Origin: Otis tarda
Lineage: Eukaryota; Chordata; Aves; Otidiformes; Otididae
Direction of reading: 5' to 3'
Length of the DNA: 64,000 nt
Assembly: GCA_026413225.1 (NCBI GenBank)
Contig: CM048552.1
Location: 213,107,553 to 213,171,552 of the forward strand
Part shown: positions 39,662 to 52,081 of the stretch, piece by piece
How positions within the stretch are numbered: position 1 is the first letter of the stretch
Layout: each line of letters opens with the position of its first letter
Notes under the pieces: model-generated
Database searches by the model: none
What the model saw: only the letters and a program-made list of their open reading frames with translations
What the model was told of the DNA's origin: nothing
Position numbers and translations under genes: made by a program

Positions 39662-42600
39662 AAAAATCTGTCAGCAACTTGTTGAGGACTTTTATAGCAC
39701 ATTTTAACTTTCCTGGGGAGCCAAAGAGAGGGATGTTTCTCTCTGCCCGTGACCTGGTGACTGACAGGGACTAAGTCCATGTTCAGCACGTCTTGGACAA
39801 GACAAACAGGTAAATTGGAAGTATTGGGAGAGACATTAATTCAATTTCTCTCATCGGTTCAGTTAATGGCTTTCATTTAGAGGGTTCATGGAGGATCATT
39901 ACTCTCCATTAAGCTGCCACAGGTAGACACAGACTGATGGTAAAACGGTTTCCTCAAAGTGCTCTACTAAAACCATCTACCTGGGGACAAATCCCTGAGC
40001 CTGGCTGTCAGAGGAACCTGTCAGGCACATGGATGTGAGCCTGGGAAAGTCACCGGAACTGGCTCAAATGAACTCTGGTCCTGGTGGTCCTGCAGGGGGT
40101 CTGCAGGGTGCACAGGCTGAAGGTTACTGCTCAGGAGCAGATGTGCTGCAATGTAAGTGTGGAGAGAAGTTCAACCCAGAAGCTCTGCTCTTCCACGGCA
40201 GGGAACTGTGAGCCTGAAAATCCTCTGATGCTGAGTGTGTGTGGCCCACCCTCTCTGTGGGTCAATACCACCTGCCCTTGCTCCTGTGCCACCATAGATG
40301 GTCAAGAGTCCTTTAATCCAAGATGTTCTTCCAGTCCGTGTTGTGGGTGTTTGAACAACCTCGGAAAATTAAAAGCTCTGCTGATCAGAGTCTCTGGCAC
40401 CTCTTAAACCAATGATATCTCAGTGGAGTGGGCAAGAAATCGGGGTTCAAAAGGTCTGGGTCCACACTCTCTTTCTACTACAGGGTGAATCTGAAGGAAT
40501 CATATCTGCTTTGCATGAAGGACGGGCGAAGAAGTACAGTGCACCTCTGCTCCTCTGCTTTGACATGTTGGAGATGGCCTGGGGCTGGTTACACTACGAG
40601 TCAGCCTGGTACAGGAAAAGGGTTGCAGCTTCTACTTTTGTGCCTGGTCCCTTGGCTTCCCTCCGTAGCCCAGGGCGAGTACAGGCTTGTGGCAGAGGAC
40701 TGAGGCATCACACCTAAGTGTTTTCCTAGAAAGGGTCTCTTAGGAGATTGCTTGGAGGATGAGAAAAGTTTCATCCAAGCTTTTCAAAACTGTCAGAAAA
40801 GGAAATTTAAAAAGGCTGATGTCATATTCTCACCATCACAATGAACAAGGCTTTTTAGGTGGAAATGTTGTTTCCTCTTTAATTTTCTCTGACTTGTTTT
40901 ACAGTGTCCTACATAGTCAGTAAAATTACATCAAGCGCTAGTTAACAGTCCTTCCTTTCCCGGCGTGCCATCATGTCTCCTGGGTGGGACTCTTGTCATT
41001 GCCTACTCATCCTGGAGAGGAAAAATGCCGAAGAGCTCCAGACGGCCTCACGAGGGTGTGTTGAGGGGGGTTATATCAACACACTAAATAATGGATGCCC
41101 TGTGTGGGCAGGCAAAGCCAGGGCCAGGGACATTCCGGGCTTAATGAAGGAGGATTCAGGCTGGCATTGCAGATGCAAGCACTAGAATGGCCCACTTCAG
41201 ATGTCTCACAACCCTCTGTGGCCCTACAGCTGCTTGGAAGGGTTTGACAAAAAGCTCTCAGGCATTCCTAAGGAAATGAGAGATGCTACACGGACACAAA
41301 GAACGGGTTATCCGAGGATCTGAACTGGGCTGTGGGGTCACAGAGCAGTTGAAAGCCATGACAAGGGGGTGTCCTGTCTAGGATGGATGCTCAGAGATGG
41401 CTTAAAAGATTGCTGTTAGAAAGCGTGCTCCCCTATGGACACCCTTCTGCCAGATGACCTCCATTTCTTCTCTCCACGACCTGATGCATGGGGTAAGGAG
41501 AGCGGCAACGCCATACTCTGGAAAGAGATGTGATAGGAAGATCTACCTTTAGAGGTTCACAAGCGTCCTGCAAATGGCTCATTGAGAGTAAAACTCACCA
41601 CCATCCCCAAAGGCTGGAGTCAGTCTCTGTGTCATGTACTGGGACCAGCAGACAAGAGATTACTTCTGCCTTCCTGGTAGTACTCACCTCTTGCCTTTTG
41701 CTCAGAGCCTAAATTCTTCTCTGCTTTGTACCGCAATTCTTTCAGCATGGCAGGAGTTTGTTATGAGTACCACAACGCTGATAGCGAGCAATGAGCAAAG
41801 AGTCCTCCACACACCAACAACTCCAGCGTTATCTATAGAATACCTCCAAGGTCTTGATCACTGTCAAAAGTGATCAAAATTGGACAGCGTGTTCAAAAAT
41901 ACCTGGGGAAAAAAAAAGAAGAGGACTAAATGGTTAGGCAGATGAAGACATTTACAGGGAGGCAATTGCAAAGGTAGCATGATTGTATAGTACTCATTTC
42001 CCTAGGAAACTAGGGCAAACAACATTTTCTTTGCTTTTGATTATATCCTGCTGTGCATTGCCATATTCAGTCTGCAAACATCAAAAAACCACTGCTGTAG
42101 TAACCGCATATGACATATGATGCCGAACAGGAGGGGATGAAATCCCCAGTAACAGGGGACCTATTTCTATCGAAACTTCCCAGGCAGTAACACTAGAAAA
42201 GTGTTTTATAAAATGCATAAAATAAAAAGAAGCTGAGAAAACACTTTCCAAAAATTAATTTCCAAACGTCTTTAACAATTGCCGTCAAATCTTGAAAGTG
42301 CAAAACAAAATAAGCGTTAAATAAGGTCTGGATAAATTTGGAGATGTTTGCACGCGGTGGACAAGAGGATCACGGCCTAAAAAGTAAGACTGATGGGCAG
42401 ATGATGTCGTCAACAGACGGTGACATTTCATAGCATTGTCCCTCGACAGCCCCACATCAGTTCCAGGAATCACTATGCGACTTGGCGGATTGCAAGATGC
42501 TGAGCAGCATCATAGACGGCAAATGCTAAAAGAGACATCAAGTTAGCAGAAATGATGTCATGGGGAGTCCTTCCTTGGAAAGAAGGTGTGTTACAGAGGG

Positions 42601-45600
42601 ATATATTTCGGTCCTTCAATCATGTTACATGCAAGTTCACTTGTCACAAACATTTGTCCTATGAACTATCTAGTCCCCCAGGTACTTGTACATCTTCTTA
42701 GGCAAAACCAGGAAATCAGTCTGTCCTTATCCACAGAAATGCAGAAACATTTTCTTTGAGTGACACATTAATGGGAAGAACCAGTGGGGAATTCTTGAAA
42801 AGCACAACTGATACAACTTATTTGCTGCATCATCTCAGATCTTGCCTCTACCAGTGGTGAAGGGACAGGTGTCACACCCTTTATGATGTCGTGGTGGTTA
42901 AAATGGGAAAATTTTATTTTGCTTGTTTGTGTTTATTAGCAGCCTTGTTGAGAGAAGTGTTCTAGTCCTTCTCTCCTGCTCCTCAGCTTTTTCCCCTTGC
43001 ATTGGTTAGTTGCAACTGGAGTCACCATTTCTTTCCTAACTTAGACTTCTCCTTAGTCCAGGAGATGCTCAATGAAACGTCAAAGAGTCAGTCGTGTCAT
43101 TAGGTGAAAGACGATCCACTGGGCACAAGGTTTCCACCTTTGGAAAACCTTCCAAGGTTTTCACCTTGAATGAGGTGATTGTGGAGCTGCAAACACATCT
43201 ATGCAAGGCCAAGAGCCGGTACGGTGAGAAACCTTGCAGCAGCAGCATGAACCGTGACTGCTTGTAGGAGCCACAGGGTTGTGTGCCCAGTGGTGGGGCT
43301 GAGCAGCTCCCAAGGCAGTTGGGTGCAGATACAGACGTGCATGGTTTCTGGACCCAGTCTGAGCTGATTTGGGCTGAGCATGGGATATCCAGTCTTCGAT
43401 AATTTGAGGGGTCTGTCTGGATCGTGATGTAAACATGGTCTAATAACCTGAGGATTAAGCACAAGAGTTGATATCCCTTCTCACACCTGTTGGCATTAAT
43501 GGTGGTAACTAGAGATGTCCCTGTTAGTCACACAAACATAAAATTATTTTGTAAGGCTGTTCATTTCCTGCCTTCTGAAAAACAGTCTCCTCCCTTAGAA
43601 ATAAACTAAACCACAAAAAGTCTTCTCCCTTTGGAAACCAGTGTCAAAGAGGCTACTTGAGGACAGAGACACTTGGCTCTGTCATTTCTGAAAGGCCAAA
43701 AGACTCCACGCTACTCCCAGAGGAAGCCAAGGAGCTCCCATACAGAGGGTTGTATGGGTTATACTGGTCACATTGCTGGGAGAGTGTATCTGATCCACCA
43801 TGTCTTCAGTGCCATTCGAATGTCCTGGTGGCTGAGGCAGCATCTTTAGGTGAGGCGGGTGAAAGACTGGATGTCCAGCCCACCCCAAAATCAGGATACT
43901 TGGCTAGCCTCTGAAATTTTAAGGTATTATTTAACCTCAAGAAATCTGCACTGTCACCCAGGTTGGTTGTCACTGGTTTTGATTTGACCAACTTTGAGCT
44001 TTGCACATTCAGGTACTTGGGCAGCTCTCTCATGAGAACATGTGTGAAGATCCTTCCTCCATCAGCTGAGGCACCAGTAGCTGAGATGAGAGTGCCTAAA
44101 ATAGCCACCATTCTTGTTGATACAGAGAACTAAACCTTGTGTCTTCAGAAAACTTATAGGATCTGTTGCACAGTAAGCCAAGACATTGCAGACTCACCTA
44201 GGGCTGAAGGAGATCCTCTTCAGTCAGAAATGGGTTGGGGCAAGTAACACACATCCATCTTGTACAAAAAAAAACCAAACATGTGAGACAGCAGAAAAGC
44301 CTTAAAGCAATCAAAGCAGCTCCCAACGATGCTAGTAGTCCTAATTCTAGTCTAGAAGCATGCTGAAGTTGTTCTTTCATTGACTGTCTGTTGCTGCACA
44401 TTGGGGGCCACCAGGCTCACAATAACCTGTGGCCATTTTGCTGCAGAGAATATAATTTGTTTCCTGGCTTTCTTGCTGTAAACATATGGCCATCATTACT
44501 AATAATCACTGATCATGACAGCTTCTAACTGAACATAAGACACCTTAGTGTAAAAAATAGGATAAGAATATATTGGCAGACAATCTAAAAAGACAAAAGT
44601 GAGGATTATGTGGGTTCATTTTGGGGATGTGTTGGTCTAGAAGAGTGAACTAGAACTTAATTTGAGTAGTTGTCTGTCAATCACACCAAGATGTCATTTT
44701 TGATTACAGCTGAAGACATACCTGCTCACTATTTCTCTCCTGCCATGTTTAACCCTACTGATTTTAAAGTACAAACTGCGTGGTGGAGTCAGACTCATAA
44801 AGGAAGTCAATAATTAACAGAATCATTGCTACATCTGTTAACCACAAATTCATCCTTCCAGGTCTTAGCAATTCCCCAGCAGGGTCATATCTTCCCATAC
44901 GACTTCATCTTGGCAGAATTTTCAGACATAACTGCCGTGACACAGGATGACACGCTTTGGCTGGAATGACAGCTCTTAGGACATAGCATTCATCAGTCAC
45001 AAGTCTTTATCCCAGCTAAACACATTTGATTTCCTAATATTATAGTAGTGATTTGGACAAAAAGATCTGTGAATTAGAAAAATTTGAAAACTTGGAATAA
45101 AATGCAATAATGTTTCTTTTTCTGGGTCAAACTATGTCCTGTCTCTGATATGTCAAGACAAGAACCTGTAGGAAAAGATGTAATGGATGAAGATAAGTGA
45201 ACCTTTCCTAACAGAGCTTCTCATTTTTTAGTAGCAAGTGATTTAGACACCTCCTGAGCTAGAGTTTGAATATGGGCTATGCTTTCTGTGAAGCTACTAT
45301 GGACATATGTTTTTGGGTGCCGTCTAGAAGCAAATTTCCATCCACTAAGTGAAAAAGAAACACGTCATTCCTGCTTGTTTTAAACCTGACACCAGAAACT
45401 TCTTCAGAAGTTCTTTCACCACCAAATAGTGAATAATCCTGCCCTTCTCTGCACCGCTCAGGGTTGTACTACTCATGATCTAAAAAGCAGCCCAGGTAGA
45501 TAAATTCACCTGCAGATTACCTAACTGAGATTTTGGTAACGCTCTTGCCTCCAAATGATTGTTGTTATTTACATTTTGATTCTGGTTTCAAATCGGCTTC

Positions 45601-48600
45601 ATCCGACTTGGCAAAAGCTTCTGCTGTGCTTTGTTTCCAAGGAAATATTTGGGTCAAACATAGCAACCAGAAGCTGCTGTTATTATTATTTAGCAAATAG
45701 CCCAAACCTTTGCTCTCCATCCAAGCATCCCTCAGACTTTGAAGAGTTTGGAAAGCTAATCCCACTCTGAAGCTGTGCAAACAATCGCTCTCTTTATAAC
45801 GGGCCAACCCGCAAAACCAAATACAAACATGCCGAACCTTCAGTACCTCAGTGCTTGATGCGAGCCCCAATTGCTGCTGCGTGTTTCCGTCTCTGTTATT
45901 CGTTACTGCTGTTATGCTGTACCTCGTTCTCCCTGTATCCGTAGGAAAATGCATCAGACCAAAACTGATGAGGCTTTCTAATAGTGTCGATGTGTTATTG
46001 CAGAACTGTATCCGTTAGGTACCTTGAGGCTTATTAGAAGCATCTGGAAAGTTATCCATCAAGGGTGTCGGCAAAGACCTCTGAGATCTCACCCTTTTCC
46101 TCTCAGACAAGCCTCTTTTAATTTTCTTTAGGGTAAAATGCTCCAAAACACCTCTGCTTCATCTCTAGTCAAAATACAACACGTGAGGTAAACATACCCC
46201 ATTTATATTCAACCTTTTGCTCGCTAGCTTGGTTTTTTGGTTTGTTTTTGTTTTTGTTTTTTCCCCTCCAGAATTGCACAATAAAAATTTAATGATCCTC
46301 TGCATATATTATAGACATACATGGAGATCTATGCTGCTTAAAAGTTAAGCATAAGTGTTCACTTCATAACAAATTGCTGCAGAGGTTTACACTGCCTGTA
46401 AAACAACAGTCGGCATGGGGCAATGATAGTCACGAGTAGGCACTCATCCTTTGCTGTTGAGAGATGTGACCCACTTTAACCACCATTACATGGAAACCAC
46501 TGATAGGAGCAAGGAGGTGAATTAAAAACGTAATCACTGCCTGCTTCCTACATATGTGCGTGTCCTGGAGTCTTTCTGCCTTCTTGCTATGCGAATTTCT
46601 AGTTCTTGTGGCTTTGGGGCTTTTCTGATAAAGATTTTGAGTTTTCTATAGGCTTCTGGGAAGCTACGACATCTTCTTGGTGGTTTTCCATGAATCTCTC
46701 TGGACTGTGTGGCTTCATCTGTTCGGTTAAGGAGTATTCTCTAGCTCTGGGGCCAAATAATACTGCTCAGACTGTGACCACCCCAGAACGGAGTGGTCTC
46801 CTCCATGCTGCCTAATAGGAATAACCTTTGACCTGTGCTCTCCTCCAGATTTCTTGGGCATTGCCCCATCTGTCCACAGGCATGAGACAACACATCACCA
46901 ACTCATGTTAACACTGAAATGGACTGGACAACTGCACAGCTGTGCTAGACACCATACCATGGCATGGGTTATTCTACTGGGATGGATGCAGACCACACCT
47001 GCTGTAGTTGTATGAACTGGATGAACTCAGGATGTTATCCAGGGGTCCTTCCAGCCAAATGTTCCTCTGATTTTACCTAAAGAAATGTAGACAGCTGTGC
47101 CTTAAAAGGACAGTATCAGATTTTGATATCCGCAAATCTGGAAAAACTGCCCTGACCAGCTAAGCTGAGGGCACAGTTTACCACTGGAGGAGATCAGACA
47201 ACTAAGGCTGAGGTACATAGAGTGGCTTACTGCTCTACAGCTGAATTCAGAGCTGGCGTTTGCCCCCCACAGGGAGCTGACAGCAAACATGGAGCTAGAT
47301 TGCCCTCGGCAGCAGATGACACTGGGCTGGATAGGTGAATGCTGGCATGGATCTTGCTATTCAGGATGGCTGCTCTTCGCATCACTCCCTACGTCCACAG
47401 CAGCAGTGACTTTGGCACTCCACCTGCCCTGAGGACAGCACCTTGCCTGTAGCACTGCAACACTAAAGAGGTGACCTGCAGCAATTCAATGTCACTGAGA
47501 AGGACATTGATGATGGGCCTAAAAGATGCCACAGCTTGGAAGAGAGATGGTCAATAGAAGATGACTTCCATTTTTGCACCCAAAACATCATGCTATGGCA
47601 TTGATTGAGGCTAATTTGGGATGATGAGTAGACATAAGCCATCAAGACCAACTGTTGAATTCAGCTTCTCAAAGTATAGCCATCGGTTATCTGTGGCAAC
47701 AGACTATCAAGGGAAACAAGATGACAATGCCAGGACAGCCACCTCTTCCCCTTTTCCAGCTCCATTCCTGCCTTCTTCCTGTATTTCCGACACTCAGAGC
47801 ATGCCATGTTCGGGCTTTTAATCAAACCTTAATTTTGCTGGGAAGCCTGAGCCACAATCTGTCTTTGATGCCTCCCAAATGACCCAAAGACGTCAGCCTG
47901 ATATGTTTGCCTTCACGCATCACATTCATGTAGCAGAGAAGTCAAAGCCAGCATTGCTGAGCTCCAGGCTGTACAGTTTGTGAAGATGTTTAGTTTCATT
48001 CATCGTACAGCCAGCCCTCTCTCCTGGTCTCCTTCTTAACTAAACTGGCAGTGTCACTAAGCTAAGTGAGTTTAAATACATAGTGTTTTGACACTGTGAT
48101 GGTGCAACCCAAAATCTGGTTAGCAATAAACTTTATCCTCCTTCATCATTACTCCTCGTCTTTGCTTAGTCACTGCTTGGTGTCAGGGGTTCATTTCCCT
48201 GGAACAACATGTCTTCTGCCCTGGAACAAGGCTTCCTTGTGAAGAGATGGATGCTGTGAACAGACATGCCCACTCAGCTGGAGGGTTCAGCTCCAGGGGT
48301 GAGGGCCGGACGAGTTCTGCGCAGAGCAGATGCTTTGATATGGTCCTCTCTCCTACTGCAAAAGTCAACTCACTGGAAAGCACAACCCTTTCTGTGTTTC
48401 TTGCTGGGAGCTCCTTTAGCATCAGCACAGATGTCCACTCAGGGGAATTATTTGCTTTTCTTCTATTTATCTGTTTTTCTGCCAGACAATGAAATAATAG
48501 GGGTTAGCGCTCCCGTCCTTGACTGAATGTTTATATCAAGCCAGTTCCAGCTAAATAAACTTTGGAGGAGATGTGCATACTTTACAAGACCTCAGAAATC

Positions 48601-49355
48601 AAGAATGCTGATAAAGATGCATAAAACCCTTGTGGGACACCACGCCCGGTGGCCAGGGAGTGACGACTACATTTTACGCAGTGTTCCTAGATGAAGGCAC
48701 GGCAGTGAATAAAGACCAATGTGTAAACAGCGAGCAGGAGACACAAAGGCATTGCCATTATCATTTTGACTTGACTCTGTCCACCCATAATTCAATGGCT
48801 TCTGTTGCCATAGCAACGGAGTGCCTCACCATTTTCATGGGGTTTTTTTTCGCAACACTCTCATGAGTTGAGGTGGTGTCATCTGTACATTATAGATGGG
48901 GAAACGAGGCACAGCAGGAGATGTTTTAATCCTCCTCTTTTAGCACCTGAGTGAAGTGGTGGGTTTGTTCAGATGCCCCGGCTTATGGCAAGGAGGGAAC
49001 CAGACACCAGCATCCCAACTCTGACATGGCCCAGCGTCTCCCTGCTTGAGAGGAAGGGGAATTGCAGATGTAAGGCGTTTTACCAGCTAAAGGGAGTCTA
49101 AATACAGTGCCGAGAGATGCAAAACTTGGCTAGAGGATACTAGGTCATCTCTGGAAGATCACAAAATTGAATACTGATCTGAAACAATCCCTCTGCTCAG
49201 ATGCAGTGGTACCCACATGCCTGTGTGTACTTGGACCTGGAGGCACCATCTCAGGGGAACTAATTTGTGGTGGCATCCCTCCCGTTAGCTCATATCCACT
49301 CAAGCTGAAGTGTGGTGGGAGCTTCCTTTTAAACCCTCTCTTTCCGGGCAGCTAT
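39662..49355. other. Long non-coding stretch, low repeat content
   Basis: Nearly 10 kb with no recognised exon, CR1 copy or RNA gene. A possible very old CR1 tail near 46990-47070 was judged too weak to call. The part 44400-46450 is AT-rich with few open frames. Confidence 0.5.
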
Positions 49356-49475
49356 CCCATCCCATCCCATCCCATCCCATCCCATCCCATCCCATCCCAT
49401 CCCATCCCATCCCATCCCATCCCATCCCAGCCCAGCCCAGCCCAGCCCAGCCCAGCCCAGCCCAGCCCAGCCCAT
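49356..49475. repeat. (CCCAT)14(CCCAG)9(CCCAT)1 pentanucleotide array
   Basis: Twenty-four uninterrupted pentamers (120 bases): fourteen CCCAT at 49356-49425, nine CCCAG at 49426-49470 and one final CCCAT at 49471-49475. The minus strand has a GGG run every five bases with two-base spacers, the classic short-loop G-quadruplex pattern. Such arrays are unstable in length and often polymorphic. The long reading frames across it on both strands are a by-product of the repeat. Confidence 0.98.
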
Positions 49476-50773
49476 GGTAGCTGAACACCGGTTACCATGC
49501 ACACACAGGGCCCTCAGCTTTGAAACGACAAGATAACGCACTGTATGAGCAGGAAATTAAACGAGCTCCCTCAGTGTCCAACCCCGTGCCATCTAAAACT
49601 CAGCAATTAGCGTTTTTCTTCCTCTTTTCTGTTTTCCACAGCAGTTTTGGTAAAATCTGAAGATAATCCCCCTGAAACACAGCCAGGCTGCTCGCAGGAG
49701 TAGTTTGCAGAAAGAACCTCTGATTTATACCACTGGTCCTGGGAATTTAGTGTTTATGTTGGGACATGAGGATTGTGGCTGGTCACTCTCCCTGGCAGGA
49801 TGGCAGGATGAGCATCCCCATGCACAGGGGCCCACGGGCCTTGCCATGTCCCGTCTGCACTTTGGCCACAGCACAGGGAGGACCATCCAGAGCTGAGCCA
49901 TCTCTCTTCGGTTTTCCCCTTTGAGGCTGTGCTTGTCTCCTCTCTCCTCACATCTCCATGCCTGTTCACTGTATTTGACCATGCTTCTGGGTGGTTCTCC
50001 TCTCTGACCAGTTTCTCTTCCATCCCGCCATTCCCAGTCCCAGTCCTCACTGGTGGTCCCTGGTCACTGCTGTGTGGATGTAGACAAAGAAATGGTAGCA
50101 GACAACCTTCAGCTGGTCAGATCAGTGCTCCATCCCTTTGCTCCCTCCCACTAGCTCCTTCCCCTCCTACCTACTAAGACCAGTAATGGGATAAAACGCC
50201 TGCTCTCCCCCTCCTCTCTTCACTAATGAGGAGTGACAAGCCCATAGCTCATCTCTGCAGTCTGCTTAGCCATCTCATGGGGATGCCAATTACAGCGCTA
50301 ATGATGCAGGCATCTGTCCACCCACAGCTGGATGGAGACCACCGGTCTGCTCCGCAGAGGCTGTCATCGGCTGGAGCTGTTTAATTCACACTGAGCTGAG
50401 ATGCCACTCAACCATCAGTCCGCAGGCATACAGGGTACTTCCAGGCTCTCAAGAGATTTGGGCATCTTAGCTGTTAGCCTGCATCTTGCCTCTTAATAGG
50501 CTGGAAGAGGGGAAGGAACACATCTGGGTTCAGACCACCTGTGCAGGGGCACCTTGTGTCATTTGAGATGCCCTGGAGTATCTGAGACGTCTGCACGGGG
50601 CTGATGATAGGTATGGCACAGCCTGTGGGAAACTCCTGCCTGTTTTGAAGAGTTAATAGGAGACCAAGTGAGATGCCTTGGGGATCTCAGAGGGCATTAG
50701 GGAACCAAGTGGGACTGATTTGTGTGACCACACTTGCGTATTTAGTGGAACAGGAGATGGTCTAGGGCATCCT
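49476..50773. other. Non-coding, no recognised feature
   Basis: Unique sequence between the pentamer array and a CR1 copy; no plausible exon. Confidence 0.5.
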
Positions 50774-51186
50774 CTCCTATGAGGACAGGCTGAGAGAGCT
50801 GGGGCTGTTCAGCCTGGAGAAGAGGAGGCTCCAGGGAGACCTGAGAGCGGCTCCCAGTGCCCAAAGGGGGCTGCAGGAAAGGTGGGGAGAGACTGTTCAG
50901 CAGGGCCTGCTGTGACAGGATGGGGGGTCATGGTTTTAAAATAGAGGGAGGCAGATTTAGATTGGATATTAGGAAAAAATTTTTTACAATGCGAGTTGTA
51001 GAACACTGTCCCAGGTTGCCCAGAGAGGTGGTGGATGCCCCATCCCTGGAAATGTTCAAGGCCAGGTTGGATGAGGCTCTGAGCAACCTGATCTGGTTGG
51101 AGATGTCCCTGCTTCTTGCAGGAGGGTTGGACTGGATGGGCTTTAGAGGTCCCTTCCAACTCTAACCATTCTATGATTCTATGATT
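50774..51186 (+). mobile_element. CR1 LINE 3' fragment with ORF2 remnant
   Basis: About 410 bases from CTCCTATGAGGACAGGCTGA to an ATTCTATGATTCTATGATT tail. It shows [16 protein letters not shown], then in a second frame GGERLFSRACCDRMGG, FRLDIRKKFFTMRVVEH and REVVDAPSLEMFKARLDE. It shares the frame-changing haplotype GCTCCCAGTGCCCAAAGGGG with the 37.0 kb copy. Confidence 0.95.
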
Positions 51187-52001
51187 GCAGCTCCAGCAAA
51201 GCATGCAACTCCTACCTGAGGCATGCTGGACACCACACTGATATGTTAGACCCAGTGGACATCATATATGTGTCATGGTCCAGAACCAGGACAATATGTC
51301 ACTACATACCTGGGGGTGCAGCTGAATGAAGCTATTCAGCTATTCAATTACTTTCCAAGCTCCCTGATGACTCCAATAACACTAACTGCCTTGGGAGCTT
51401 GGCTACCCTGTGGACATGGAAACACATCTTGGCATCAGCTGGAGGGCTCGAACCCACACCAGTGCCACCGCAGGGGATGTGTTTCCCACCAGGCACAGCT
51501 GGGAGGTGAATTCTTACGGGTGAAGGGCTGTACTGGGAGGAGAGAAAGTTTCAAAGGATGTCAGGAAAGGAGGGACAAACTCAATGTCCAAGGCATTTTT
51601 GGAGGACCTAGCTTCTCACCCAATGACCACTACCTGGGACAGGCTACAGCCAAAGTAGCTGGGTCGCTCAGGTCCCCCAGTTTTAAGGCAGAGGCTTCAC
51701 TTTGCCATCAGCGACATCTTGGTCCCACTCCTCTGGAAAGGACTGCCTTTCTTCCCCTCTCCCAGCACAGCAGGATGGTGGATCAGCCACAGGATCCACT
51801 GCTACCCAACACAGAGCGATGTGCGAAAGACACAGCACACCAGGCAGACAACGCCATCCTCCCCCCAGCAGCCACCGGGTCTGAGCATCGCTTTAATCAT
51901 GGCTGAGGGCATTCCCGGTCCCTGGAGGAATGAGCCGGGTGTTTTTCAGGCGTCATGTTTCATTAAGTGTTTTTATAGCATTACTTTGCAGCTGCAGAGT
52001 G

Positions 52002-52081
52002 CGGTAAGTGGCGGGGGCTGCGGCTCCGACTTACTCATTAGCGCAAGGACTCTTAAGCACACGGCTCGATGAGTCCCAGCG
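52002..52081. promoter_or_regulatory. CpG-dense patch
   Basis: Eight CpG in 80 bases, beside TAATTAAAATGAGGCGTCGA about 120 bases farther on. The neighbourhood 51950-52300 has no repeats. A candidate conserved element only. Confidence 0.3.

Noticed and set aside
46980..47080. Possible very old CR1 3' tail (GGGTCCTTCCAGCC, TTCCTCTGATT)
   Set aside because: Only scattered matches; the core and octamer tail are not recognisable.
49300..49541. Repetitive GWDGM/GWAGL peptide frames on the minus strand
   Set aside because: Direct by-product of the pentamer array, where all frames avoid stops; not a gene.
51268..51906. 212-codon open frame on +
   Set aside because: Longest closed frame of the window, but no domain, no repeated motif and no splice context recognised; other frames are open over part of the same bases. 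Judged chance.
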